Positions 45,609-53,110 of a stretch of 54,635 nt of DNA are shown here, in pieces. The stretch's first letter is position 1, and every line of letters begins with the position of its first letter. Location: NCBI GenBank assembly GCA_009784005.1, contig WRCE01000008.1, forward strand, positions 1 to 54,635, written 5' to 3'. The stretch comes from Candidatus Methanimicrococcus labiotermitis (lineage in GTDB: Archaea; Halobacteriota; Methanosarcinia; Methanosarcinales; Methanosarcinaceae). The notes below the pieces were generated by a model, which worked only from the letters and a program-made list of their open reading frames with translations, did no database searches and was not told the DNA's origin. The position numbers were made by a program, and so were the translations under genes.

Positions 45609-46558
45609 GCACAGGCGCGCGGTCATCTCAACCGTTATCTCAACCGTCATCACCTTCGTCATCATCGTCATCATCTTCGTCATCATCATCGTCATCATCT
45701 TCGTTATCCCATTCACCATCATCTTCGTCATTATCGTCATCCCCTTCGCCATCACGCTCATCATCACGTTCGGCTTCAAAGGGCGGAAAGCCCTTTTTGC
45801 TCGCCAACCCCATTGTGGGTACTCTTTTGTGCCTTTCGGGCATATACGCGGCGGCGCTTTGGCCCGGCACGGGCTTTGCTTTCATGGCGGGGTTCGGCAT
45901 GATTTTCGCGATTCTTTTCGCGTCGGAAGCCGTTCGCAAAATTTCTAAATACGGACTCGGTACAGGCGTTCCGTCGGTCGGCATGTTCAGCATCGGAATC
46001 GGTTGCGTCATTTCTCTTTATTCCCTGTCGCTGAATTCGATTTGGGGGCCGGCCGTTTGCGCGGTTTTGGCTTTGATTATCGGGTGGGTCAGCGGTTTTT
46101 TGATCAACAAAGTTCTTCACATGAATATTCCGTCAATGGAAAAAAGGATGTCTGAAATGGCTGTCGGAAGTACGCTTGCAATGACGGCGTCGGCAATTGT
46201 TATCGGCGGCACGCTTGACAGCGGCTTTATTCTTCAGAATTTCATCGGGGTCGGCGTCGCGGCGCTCGGGTTTATCGGCTGTTCGCTGGCGATTTTCCAC
46301 GCGTTTAACGCGAATTTGGGGCCGGATGAGGCGGCCGACAGAACGCGCACGCTGGCGATTTTAGACGGCTTTTTGGTCATGTTTGTTCTGGGCATCGTTT
46401 CTTTCTTATCGGGAGATGTTGTCGGGCCGCTTGTCACAATCTTTATTTCAATTGTTTTCATACTTCTTACATCTTACAGATATTGGACTTACATTCAGAG
46501 GGACGCTTGGAAAATAACGAGTACAGGCTTGCTTCCCGGCGAGGAGGATTTGAATTGA
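45605..46558 (+). CDS. mtrC: Methyltransferase subunit C with Ser-rich N-terminal extension
   Basis: A 317-residue membrane protein. After MSTGAR, residues 7-59 are almost all serine with some Pro/Leu/Arg, encoded by tca/tcg/tcatc triplet repeats at 45620-45780. From residue 60 the sequence is standard MtrC (FLLANPIVGTLLCLSGIYAAALWPGTG, ASEAVRKISKYGLGTGVPS, helices to YWTYIQRDAWKI). The extension sits before the first transmembrane helix on one side of the membrane. ATG 45605 overlaps the mtrD stop (ATGA). Confidence 0.95.
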   Translation: MSTGARSSQPLSQPSSPSSSSSSSSSSSSSSSSLSHSPSSSSLSSSPSPSRSSSRSASKGGKPFLLANPIVGTLLCLSGIYAAALWPGTGFAFMAGFGMIFAILFASEAVRKISKYGLGTGVPSVGMFSIGIGCVISLYSLSLNSIWGPAVCAVLALIIGWVSGFLINKVLHMNIPSMEKRMSEMAVGSTLAMTASAIVIGGTLDSGFILQNFIGVGVAALGFIGCSLAIFHAFNANLGPDEAADRTRTLAILDGFLVMFVLGIVSFLSGDVVGPLVTIFISIVFILLTSYRYWTYIQRDAWKITSTGLLPGEEDLN

Positions 46559-46869
46559 AAATACGCATTGCGCCGGAAACGGAGCTGGTTATGGATCCGC
46601 TGACTTCGGTGATTTCAAAAGAAAAAACCGCCGCTTCTAACCGCTCTATGATGGCGCTTATTAAAAAATTGGACGAAACCGAGCACATCGTTGACGGTTT
46701 AGTGGATTCGTTGCAGCCCGACAAACCGCTGACAAATTCGTGGCGCGGCCGGGAAAAAACGTCTGTCAGCGCAGGTTTTATCACCAATTTTTTCTACGGT
46801 TTGATCGCGGGTTTGATTATTTCGGGCCTCGCGTTTATTTTATTCAGAATCATGTACGGAGGTTCTTGA
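46555..46869 (+). CDS. mtrB: Methyltransferase subunit B
   Basis: A 104-residue protein with N-terminal KIRIAPETELVMDPLTSVISKEK and one C-terminal membrane helix (FFYGLIAGLIISGLAFILFRIMYG). TTG 46555 overlaps the mtrC stop as TTGA, with GAGGAGG 7 bp upstream, so it is chosen over upstream in-frame codons inside mtrC. Confidence 0.94.
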   Translation: MKIRIAPETELVMDPLTSVISKEKTAASNRSMMALIKKLDETEHIVDGLVDSLQPDKPLTNSWRGREKTSVSAGFITNFFYGLIAGLIISGLAFILFRIMYGGS

Positions 46870-46870
46870 G

Positions 46871-47650
46871 ATGACGGATGGAAGCGGAAACAAAATCGCT
46901 GCCGCTGACGGCTGGCCGATGCTGAAAGGGGAATACAAAACAGGTGACAAAAATTCCTGCGTCGCGGTCGTGACCTGCGGTTCTCACTTGGACGACGATG
47001 AGTTAATCAGCGCCGGCGCCGCCATTTCCGGCTCCTGTAAGACGGAGAATTTGGGTATTGAAAAGCTGGTTTCTCATATTGTCGCGAACCCGAATATCCG
47101 ATTTTTAATCGTTGCCGGCGCCGAAGTGAAAGGACACATCACCGGCGAGGCGATTTTGATGCTTCATCAAAACGGTATTTCCAAGAACAGAATCGTCGGC
47201 GCGAAAGGGGCGATTCCTTACATTGAAAATTTGTCGGAAAACGCCGTGAAAAGATTCATGGAACAAATCAAATGTATCGACATGATTAACGTCGAAGACA
47301 TCGGCGCGATTTCACAAAAAATCAAAGAATGCGAAGCCGACGACCCGGGCGCTTTTCCCGCCGCGCCGCTTTTGCCAAGCGACAATGACAAAGGAAAATC
47401 CGCCGGCGATGATTCGTCGGAAGACGGCGGCGATTTCAAAAACGCCGGCAATACGGGCGGCAGCGTATCGGTTTCCGAGATATCGACTTTGACAATGATT
47501 ACGCGTTTGAAATCCCTTGATCAAAAGATTGCCGGCATCGGCGATTATCACAAATTCCAAGCCGGATTTTTGGCAGGCAAAATGGAAGGATTCGTCATCG
47601 GATTTGTGTTGACGGCGATCGTTTTGACGATATTGTATATTCTTTGGTGA
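46871..47650 (+). CDS. mtrA: Methyltransferase subunit A (corrinoid protein)
   Basis: A 259-residue cytoplasmic corrinoid-binding subunit with one C-terminal membrane anchor (FVIGFVLTAIVLTILYILW). The core WPMLKGEYKTGDKNSCVAVVTCGSHLDDDEL and FLIVAGAEVKGHITGEAILMLHQNGI are the family's corrinoid domain. Residues about 175-205 are an acidic Gly/Asp/Ser linker, somewhat long, before an MtrF-like segment (TMITRLKSLDQKIAGIG). It carries the methyl-cobamide intermediate made with the cob genes upstream. GGAGG lies 9 bp before ATG. Confidence 0.96.
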   Translation: MTDGSGNKIAAADGWPMLKGEYKTGDKNSCVAVVTCGSHLDDDELISAGAAISGSCKTENLGIEKLVSHIVANPNIRFLIVAGAEVKGHITGEAILMLHQNGISKNRIVGAKGAIPYIENLSENAVKRFMEQIKCIDMINVEDIGAISQKIKECEADDPGAFPAAPLLPSDNDKGKSAGDDSSEDGGDFKNAGNTGGSVSVSEISTLTMITRLKSLDQKIAGIGDYHKFQAGFLAGKMEGFVIGFVLTAIVLTILYILW

Positions 47651-47651
47651 A

Positions 47652-47712
47652 TTCTTAAATTCTTAAATTCTTAAATTCGTGAATTCTTGGTGAATTTTTA
47701 GTGAATTCTTAT
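47652..47712. repeat. 10-bp array (ttcttaaatt) in the mtrA-mtrF gap
   Basis: Four to six copies of aattcttaaattcttaa follow the mtrA stop, then a gaagacggcggg-type tract leading to mtrF. Confidence 0.8.
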
Positions 47713-47783
47713 GTGAAAAAAAGACGGCGGTAAGAAGACGGCTGGAAGAAGACGGCGGGAAGAAAATGGGCGGAGGAAAACAA

Positions 47784-47999
47784 ATGAGCGGAAAATCTAA
47801 TGTTAAAAATCGGATGGCGTATTTGGACGAGCTGGTAGCGAGCATCGGCTACCGTTCTCAGCTCATTTCCAGAGCTCAAAAACCGGATTCGGGTATTTTA
47901 TCGACACGAAAGATCGGATTTGCCGCCGGTTTTTTGACGGCCGTTGTTTTCGTTTTGCTCATACCGCTGGCGGTATGGTTTATGATCGGGATTATTTGA
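47784..47999 (+). CDS. mtrF: Methyltransferase subunit F
   Basis: A 71-residue protein: a cytoplasmic helix (NRMAYLDELVASIGYRSQLISR) and one membrane helix (KIGFAAGFLTAVVFVLLIPLAVWFMIGI). It resembles the C-terminal part of MtrA, as usual. ATG 47784 is used because GGAGG lies 8 bp upstream. Confidence 0.92.
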   Translation: MSGKSNVKNRMAYLDELVASIGYRSQLISRAQKPDSGILSTRKIGFAAGFLTAVVFVLLIPLAVWFMIGII

Positions 48000-48004
48000 A
48001 ACGG

Positions 48005-48120
48005 AAAAGGCGGAAACAAGACTGAATAAGACTGAAATTAAGGCTGAAATTAAGGCGGAAATTAAGACTGAATAAGGCGGAAATTAAGACTGAATAAGGC
48101 GGAAATTAAGGCGGAAAAAG
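48005..48120. repeat. ggcggaaattaagactgaata array in the mtrF-mtrG gap
   Basis: Six or more mixed copies of aaggcggaaattaag and gactgaataag. It separates mtrF from mtrG by 149 bp. Confidence 0.85.
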
Positions 48121-48148
48121 GCAAAAGGAAAGTTAATCGAGGAATCCC

Positions 48149-48400
48149 ATGAACGATATGAAAATCAATTTCCAAAACGGCAATGAATCCGAAATCTCGG
48201 CGTATGAAGAAATTACGGAACGGTTAGACCGTTTGGATGAGAAAGTGGAATTTGTCCGCGCCGAAGTCGCGCAGAGAACGGGGCAGAAAATCGGCAGAGA
48301 CACAGGTCTTATTTACGGCGTTATCGCGGCTGCCGCTTTGTTTTTGTTGTATATTTTTTTGAAACACATCGGCTTTATTATTTTGGGTACCGGGCACTGA
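48149..48400 (+). CDS. mtrG: Methyltransferase subunit G
   Basis: An 83-residue protein with a cytoplasmic coiled-coil helix (YEEITERLDRLDEKVEFVRAEVAQRTGQKIGRDTG) and one membrane helix (LIYGVIAAAALFLLYIFLKHIG). GAGG lies 8 bp before the ATG. mtrH begins 12 bp after the stop. Confidence 0.94.
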   Translation: MNDMKINFQNGNESEISAYEEITERLDRLDEKVEFVRAEVAQRTGQKIGRDTGLIYGVIAAAALFLLYIFLKHIGFIILGTGH

Positions 48401-48412
48401 GGAGTTAAGATT

Positions 48413-49363
48413 ATGTTTAAATTCGAGAAAAAGCAGGAAATTTATGATATCGGCGGCGTTCGCTTCGGCGGCCAGCCCGGCGAAGTCCCGACCGTCATTA
48501 TCGGGACAATGTTTTACAACCGCCATAAAATCGTGACGGACGCCGACAAAGGCATTTTTGATAAGGCGGCCGCGGAAAAATTATGGAACGAGCAGCTTGA
48601 AATCTGTGATAAAACGGGTGTTGTCTGCGCCAATCAATTGGTCGGTGAAACGCCCGAAGCGATTCAGAGTTACATTGACTGGTTTATTGAAATTGATGAC
48701 AAGACGCCGTTTTTGATGGACTCGTCCTCAAGCGAAGTGCGCGCGGCAGCCGCTCTTTACGCGACCGAAATCGGTGTTTGCGAGCGCGCCGTTTACAATT
48801 CCGTTAACGCCAGTATCGAAGAAAACGAAATTCGGGCTTTGACGGAAAGCGGCATCAACGCCTCCATTGTTTTGGCGTTCAACGCGGTCGACCCGACGGT
48901 TCTGGGTAAAATTGAAATCTTGGAAAAAGGCGGAACCGGCTTGTCCGGCGGTCTTTTGGAGATTTCAAAAATCTGCGGTATCGATAAGCCTTTGATTGAC
49001 GTCGCCGCCGTCCCCCTCGGCTCGGGCGCCGGCTCTTCGATGCGCGGCATTACGGCGATTAAAGGACACTTGGGCTATCCCGTCGGCGGCGGTTTTCACA
49101 ACACGGCTTCGGCTTGGGACTGGATACGCGAGTTCAAAAAGACAAAAGAAAATCCCAAAGAATACTATTTGCCCGCGGATGTCGGAACGAATTTAGTGGC
49201 TCAGGCAATGGGCGCCAACTTCTTGCTTTACGGCCCGATAGAAAACGCCAAATACGTCGCCCCATCCGTCGCGATGGTGGATGTGATGCTTGAGGAAAAC
49301 GCAAAAGAGTTGGGCATCAAACTTGTCGGCGAAGATAAATTCCCGATCGGAAAATTAATTTGA
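48413..49363 (+). CDS. mtrH: Methyltransferase subunit H
   Basis: A 316-residue soluble TIM-barrel subunit that transfers the methyl group from methyl-H4MPT/H4SPT to the MtrA corrinoid. It shows YDIGGVRFGGQPGEVPTVIIGTMFYNRHKIV, DPTVLGKIEILE, LIDVAAVPLGSGAGSSMRG and YPVGGGFHNTASAW. GGAG lies 7 bp before ATG. It ends the operon and is followed by a terminator. Confidence 0.96.
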   Translation: MFKFEKKQEIYDIGGVRFGGQPGEVPTVIIGTMFYNRHKIVTDADKGIFDKAAAEKLWNEQLEICDKTGVVCANQLVGETPEAIQSYIDWFIEIDDKTPFLMDSSSSEVRAAAALYATEIGVCERAVYNSVNASIEENEIRALTESGINASIVLAFNAVDPTVLGKIEILEKGGTGLSGGLLEISKICGIDKPLIDVAAVPLGSGAGSSMRGITAIKGHLGYPVGGGFHNTASAWDWIREFKKTKENPKEYYLPADVGTNLVAQAMGANFLLYGPIENAKYVAPSVAMVDVMLEENAKELGIKLVGEDKFPIGKLI

Positions 49364-49405
49364 TGAATTGAAAATTCAAATCATATTTCTCAAAAAAATT
49401 CGTTC

Positions 49406-49442
49406 CCGCATTTTAAAAAGAAATGCGGTAACCGCTTTTTTT
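49406..49442 (+). terminator. mtr operon terminator
   Basis: CCGCATTT/AAATGCGG forms an 8-bp stem, then GCGGT-A-ACCGC and a run of seven T (49436-49442). It is about 43 bp after the mtrH stop. T-rich ttctcatctttcttatc repeats follow. Confidence 0.75.
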
Positions 49443-49514
49443 GTTGATTTTGTTCATCTCATCTTTCTCGTTTTTCTCATCTTTCTTATCTTTCTTATCT
49501 TTCTCATCTATACT

Positions 49515-49536
49515 GTTTTGCTGACATCAGCAAAAC
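49515..49536. promoter_or_regulatory. 10-bp perfect dyad with 2-nt centre
   Basis: GTTTTGCTGA-CA-TCAGCAAAAC. A 2-nt centre makes an RNA hairpin unlikely and favours a dimeric DNA-binding protein. It lies between mtr and the gene at 49793. Confidence 0.5.
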
Positions 49537-49686
49537 GGTAACATACATTCCTCCCTATTTCTGATTTTTTTTACAGACAGATTGTGTCATCATTTTTTAT
49601 ATAATCAATAACATGTGAACTATTCATACGTATGAATTCCTTCTCGCGCAAATAATTTTTTCGCGCGAAACCTAAGGGTTGCGAAG

Positions 49687-49698
49687 GCTTATATAAAG
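49687..49698 (+). promoter_or_regulatory. TATA box of the Ala/Lys/Pro-rich gene
   Basis: gcttatataaag lies about 95 bp before ATG 49793. A ttcgcgcgaa palindrome (about 49661-49670) precedes it. Confidence 0.55.
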
Positions 49699-49792
49699 AT
49701 ACAAAATATTAAATTACTGTGCATTATCATTTTTTTTGTTCGTATTTCAGAAGAAATCTGACTGATTAAAACTCAAAAGAAGGTGTAAAATT

Positions 49793-50647
49793 ATGGATAA
49801 TATTTTCCCCGAAACAACGGCACCCGCCATTCAAGAAGACACAGCCTCCGCTGCAAAACCGGTTGCTAAACCTGCAAGAAAACCCGCCGCGAAACCTGCC
49901 GCAAAACCCGCCGCAAAGGCCGCCGCGAAACCGGCAACAAAAACAACAGCTGCCGCCAAGAAACCTGCTGCGAAACCCGCCGCTAAGGCCGCCGCGAAAC
50001 CTGCAACAAAAACAGCAGCTGCCGCCAAGAAACCCGCTGCAAAATCTGCCCCCGCCGCAAAGGCCGCTGCAAAACCGGCAGCAAAAACAGCCGCAAAACC
50101 GGCAACAGCAGCCAAGAAACCTGCCGCTAAATCAACTGCAAAACCGGCAGCAAAATCGGCAGCAAAACCGACTGCAGCAGCTAAGAAACCTGCCGCGAAA
50201 TCAGCCCCCGCCGCGAAGACTGCCGCTAAACCCGCCGCGTCAAAAACAGCAGCTGCCGCCAAGAAACCTGCCGCAAAATCGACAGCAGGTGCTAAGAGGC
50301 CCGCCGCAAAACCCGCCGCGAAATCCGGCGCGTCTCGTTCCATTCCCGTGAACGCCGACAACAAAGAATGGGAAGACATTGACATCGACATTGATATTGA
50401 TGAACTCAATGAAATCCTCGGTGAAAAATTCAAAAGCGGCAAGAAGATGTTGAAAGACAAAGAAATGTATTACGCCGAGCTTTTGAAAAATATCAGAAAC
50501 GAGAGATGCGAAAATAAGGATGAAAAGAAATCCGCGAAGAAAAGCAAGAAAGAACCCCGTTTTAAGAAGGATGAAAAATACATGGCATACGGCGTTGCCG
50601 CTTTCATTATGGCTTTCATCGCTTACCACCTTCTGCGCAAAAATTAA
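49793..50647 (+). CDS. Ala/Lys/Pro-repeat protein with C-terminal membrane anchor
   Basis: A 284-residue protein of unknown function. Residues 1-18 are a short acidic/polar start. Residues about 20-180 are KPAAK/KPATK/KSAPAAK repeats (basic, like histone H1 tails). Residues 185-205 switch to acidic (EWEDIDIDIDIDEL), followed by a mixed-charge helix. The last 25 residues (YMAYGVAAFIMAFIAYHLL) form a tail anchor. Such a protein would present a basic DNA/RNA-binding arm from the membrane; this is inference. A good TATA box and an AGAAGG 7-8 bp before ATG support expression. Confidence 0.82.
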   Translation: MDNIFPETTAPAIQEDTASAAKPVAKPARKPAAKPAAKPAAKAAAKPATKTTAAAKKPAAKPAAKAAAKPATKTAAAAKKPAAKSAPAAKAAAKPAAKTAAKPATAAKKPAAKSTAKPAAKSAAKPTAAAKKPAAKSAPAAKTAAKPAASKTAAAAKKPAAKSTAGAKRPAAKPAAKSGASRSIPVNADNKEWEDIDIDIDIDELNEILGEKFKSGKKMLKDKEMYYAELLKNIRNERCENKDEKKSAKKSKKEPRFKKDEKYMAYGVAAFIMAFIAYHLLRKN

Positions 50648-50752
50648 TTTTAATCGGTTCGCCGATTAATTTTTTTTTAATTTTTGCGGTGTTTTTTTAA
50701 ACAATTTTGAAACAATTTTTACAGTATTTTTTTTAACATCTTTATGAGAAAT

Positions 50753-50773
50753 AACGGATACGGGTAGTGAAAA
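50753..50773 (+). repeat. Direct repeat upstream of HEPN/MNT
   Basis: AACGGATACGGGTAGTGAAA(A) matches 51648-51668 (AACGAATACAAATAGTGAAA(A)) at 17 of 21 bases. Similar T-rich DNA with ccgat...aatt and ttttgaaacaa precedes both. The pair brackets the HEPN/MNT module. Confidence 0.5.
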
Positions 50774-50834
50774 ATGTGTGGCGGCATGAGATGTATTTGA
50801 GATTTTCGGCCGCTCATTATGTTGGGGATTTAAT

Positions 50835-51287
50835 ATGAGTATTCGTGACACAGATATACGTTGGAAACAACGTTTTTCTAACTATAGCCGCGCGTTTTTA
50901 CTTCTGCAGAGCGCGCTGGAAGACAAGGATATTGATCAATACTCTCTGTTGGAGATCGATGGTATCACTCAGCTGTTTGAATACACTTTTGATCTGGGCT
51001 GGAAGACTTTCAAAGATTATTTAGTATTCTGCGGTGCCGCGCCGACCGTGTTAACGCCAAGGGGTGTGATCAAAGAGTGCGCCATTTTTGGCCTATTCAA
51101 CGATGCCGGAATTAACGGCGATATATATTTGGATATGATGGTCACCAGAAACGACATCCCGCATATGTATGATTTAGGGGAGTCTGCGAGTGTTTTCGCT
51201 GCTAAAATAAAGAGCGATTACTTGCAGGAGCTTGAAAAAGAATACTTGTTTTTTATGAATAAGGAACTTAAATCAGGAGCTGAATGA
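50835..51287 (+). CDS. hepT: HEPN-domain toxin (HI0074/HepT-like)
   Basis: A 150-residue HEPN protein of the nucleotidyltransferase substrate-binding (HI0074) family. The helical core has RFSNYSRAFLLLQSAL, FEYTFDLGWKTFKDYL and RGVIKECAIFGL. The catalytic RNase motif is complete: R105-NDIP-H110-M-Y112 (R-x4-H-x-Y). In studied HepT/MntA pairs the Tyr is modified by the partner. ATG 50835 is preceded by a GGGGA. It overlaps no other gene and is followed by the MNT partner after a 1-bp gap. Confidence 0.88.
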   Translation: MSIRDTDIRWKQRFSNYSRAFLLLQSALEDKDIDQYSLLEIDGITQLFEYTFDLGWKTFKDYLVFCGAAPTVLTPRGVIKECAIFGLFNDAGINGDIYLDMMVTRNDIPHMYDLGESASVFAAKIKSDYLQELEKEYLFFMNKELKSGAE

Positions 51288-51288
51288 A

Positions 51289-51606
51289 ATGAGCGATGCG
51301 CTTGGCTTGGAAAACATACACGTTATTTCTGCCGTGTTTAAGGATACGCCGTCTATCCAAAAAGCGGTCGTCTTTGGTTCACGTGCCAAGGGCAACTACA
51401 AAAAAAATTCCGATGTTGACATCGCCCTTTACGGCGATATCATTCCATCAGAAACCGAGAAGGTCAAATGTGATTTGGAAGAGTTGCCGTTCATATACAA
51501 ATTCGATGTCGTCGCCTACAATTCTGTCAAAAACGAAGCCCTTCGTGAACATATTGACAGGGTTGGCGTGGTGATTTATGAAAAAGGCGGCGGCAATGAA
51601 ATATGA
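51289..51606 (+). CDS. mntA: MNT-domain nucleotidyltransferase antitoxin
   Basis: A 105-residue minimal nucleotidyltransferase. GS30-31 followed by ten residues and D43-V-D45 gives the complete GS-x10-DxD motif (VFGSRAKGNYKKNSDVDIAL). In HepT/MntA systems this enzyme adds AMP to the HEPN Tyr and neutralises it. GGAG lies 9 bp before ATG 51289. The gene order here is HEPN then MNT. Confidence 0.9.
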   Translation: MSDALGLENIHVISAVFKDTPSIQKAVVFGSRAKGNYKKNSDVDIALYGDIIPSETEKVKCDLEELPFIYKFDVVAYNSVKNEALREHIDRVGVVIYEKGGGNEI

Positions 51607-51647
51607 CAGCCGATAATTAAGCATTTTTTTCAGCACTTTTTTGAAAC

Positions 51648-51668
51648 AACGAATACAAATAGTGAAAA
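51648..51668 (+). repeat. Direct repeat downstream of HEPN/MNT
   Basis: Second copy of the 21-bp repeat at 50753-50773, 17 of 21 identical. It also lies upstream of the Panacea gene, so a shared promoter element is possible. Confidence 0.5.
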
Positions 51669-51814
51669 CGCTCGAGGCCGGCGGGCGATTGATTTTAAAC
51701 CGCGGCAAATTTATAATTCTGAAATAAATGGTAACGGGCGAACAAATAAATAACTGACTAAATAATTAAATTTATATCACATAACCGTCTGTTTGGCAAT
51801 TGGGGGATTTTCAC

Positions 51815-52279
51815 ATGACACAAACGCCGCAACACGACATTACAGATGTGGCAAATTGGTTTTTAGATATTGAGCCAATGCCTCACAAAAAGCTCCAAAA
51901 ATTATCTTACTACGCAGTTGCTTGGTATTACGCGCTTCGCCGAAAGCCGTTGTGTCGGAGAGATGAATTTCAGGCATGGATTCACGGTCCCGTCAATCTC
52001 GTTTTATATAATAAATACAGACACATGGGTTGGGACAACATCTCTTTGGAAGGTTCTGCCCCGAAATTTGATTCCGCCGACATTGAGCTTTTGGAAATTG
52101 TTTGGAACACCTACGGCGAATTCTCGGGCCATCAGCTTGAATCATTAACGCACAACGAAGACCCGTGGATCAAGGCAAGAGGAAATCTTGATTTGACGGA
52201 ACCGTCAAAAACCGTCATTTCCGCTGATGATATGATTGCGTTTTTTACCAAAATATATCACGAGGAGCAAAACGACTGA
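51815..52279 (+). CDS. Panacea (DUF4065)-domain protein, putative antitoxin
   Basis: A 154-residue protein. The Panacea/SocA-like core is DVANWFLDIEPMPHKKLQKLSYYAVAWYYALRRKPLCRRDEFQAWIHGPV, then LLEIVWNTYGEFSGHQLESLTHNEDPWIKAR. Panacea domains are general antitoxins and are often paired with varied toxins. ATG 51815 is favoured, with GGGGG 8 bp upstream in a leader (TTGGGGGATTT) resembling that of the HEPN gene. A small gene follows after 37 bp. Confidence 0.88.
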   Translation: MTQTPQHDITDVANWFLDIEPMPHKKLQKLSYYAVAWYYALRRKPLCRRDEFQAWIHGPVNLVLYNKYRHMGWDNISLEGSAPKFDSADIELLEIVWNTYGEFSGHQLESLTHNEDPWIKARGNLDLTEPSKTVISADDMIAFFTKIYHEEQND

Positions 52280-52316
52280 TATTGTTCATTTACCGCACCG
52301 GAGTTGACAATTTCCA

Positions 52317-52679
52317 ATGGATCCGAGAGTCATGTTACACGAGATTGCCGCTTTAAAAGACGGATGGTTTGACGGCGAAGGAACGAAATTCTCATCAGCA
52401 GCTTTGGATCGTATAGCAGACTTTTTTGATGTATTTTTTGAAGAAGATCTCCCTTCTCCTCACATTTTTCCGACATCGGATGGAAAAATACAAGCAGAGT
52501 GGATAATTAAAAACACGGATTTTAGTTTGGAAATAGATATTGAAAACTGTACCGGAGTCTTTTCGTCTTTAAATTTATTAACTGATTGTGAAAATGAATA
52601 TGAAGCGAATCTTAAAGACAAATCTGATTGGAAAAAAATATGTCAAGACATTCGTGAGGCGAACGTTCTTGATGAATAA
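52317..52679 (+). CDS. Small acidic protein next to Panacea, unknown
   Basis: A 120-residue acidic protein. Visible motifs are LKDGWFDGEGTKFSSAALDRIADFFDVFFEEDLPSPHIFPTSDGKIQAEW and LEIDIE. Small proteins with an L-x-DGW-DGEG start and a P-T-x-x-G-x-x-x-E-W motif are, to my recollection, frequent hypothetical genes in bacterial accessory regions. Adjacency to a Panacea antitoxin makes it a candidate partner, possibly toxin; this is inference. It has no RNase or nucleotide-binding motif that I recognise. Confidence 0.7.
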   Translation: MDPRVMLHEIAALKDGWFDGEGTKFSSAALDRIADFFDVFFEEDLPSPHIFPTSDGKIQAEWIIKNTDFSLEIDIENCTGVFSSLNLLTDCENEYEANLKDKSDWKKICQDIREANVLDE

Positions 52680-52740
52680 ATCTCTTTTACATCGCTTTTA
52701 ATCGTCTTTTCATCCCGCTCATTTCCCTTTCCCCTTCCTT

Positions 52741-52853
52741 CTTTTCAACTCTCCCAAAACATCACCGACATGCTTCCAAAAGCGTGATCGCAGGCTCATT
52801 TTTTTCAACAAATTTTTGATGTGAACAACCGTATCTTTACTGACCCCGAAATG
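52741..52853 (-). pseudogene. Degraded bcp fragment
   Basis: Read on the minus strand, 52745-52775 resembles the bcp 3' end, and 52770-52850 resembles the internal bcp stretch at 53694-53768 (strand and spacing kept, sequence diverged, middle deleted). Confidence 0.65.
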
Positions 52854-52880
52854 AACCGGTGACAAATTGTCACCGTTTGA

Positions 52881-53110
52881 AAATCTATACGCACTCATTG
52901 GGATACTGAAGCAGATAAATGGTATTTCTCTATCGTTGATGTTTGTGCGTTTTTATCGAAGAGTATTGATCCGACTGTATATCGGCGCAAGCTGATACAA
53001 CGCCTTGTCGCAGAGGGAAGTGAAACCGTGACATTTCGTCACGGTTTGAAAATGCTTGCCGCCGACAGAAAAATACATCTTGCCGACATTGCCGACACAG
53101 AGCAACTCTT
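52881..53110 (+). pseudogene. BRO-N/phage antirepressor fragment
   Basis: An open frame beginning right after a TGA at 52878-52880 encodes SIRTHWDTEADKWYFSIVDV, CAFLSKSIDPTVYRRKLIQR, the ETVTFRHGLKMLAADRKIHL stretch and ADIADTEQLL. This matches the N-terminal BRO domain of phage/DinD-type antirepressors common in Methanosarcina. It has no start codon at the N-terminus and fuses at the end into antisense bcp sequence, so it is a remnant. Confidence 0.75.

Noticed and set aside
45640..46120. Acidic minus-strand ORF opposite mtrC
   Set aside because: Antisense of the polyserine triplet repeat; poly-Asp is expected from it.
49831..50460. Minus-strand Ala/Phe/Gly-rich ORF
   Set aside because: Antisense of the KPAAK repeat gene.
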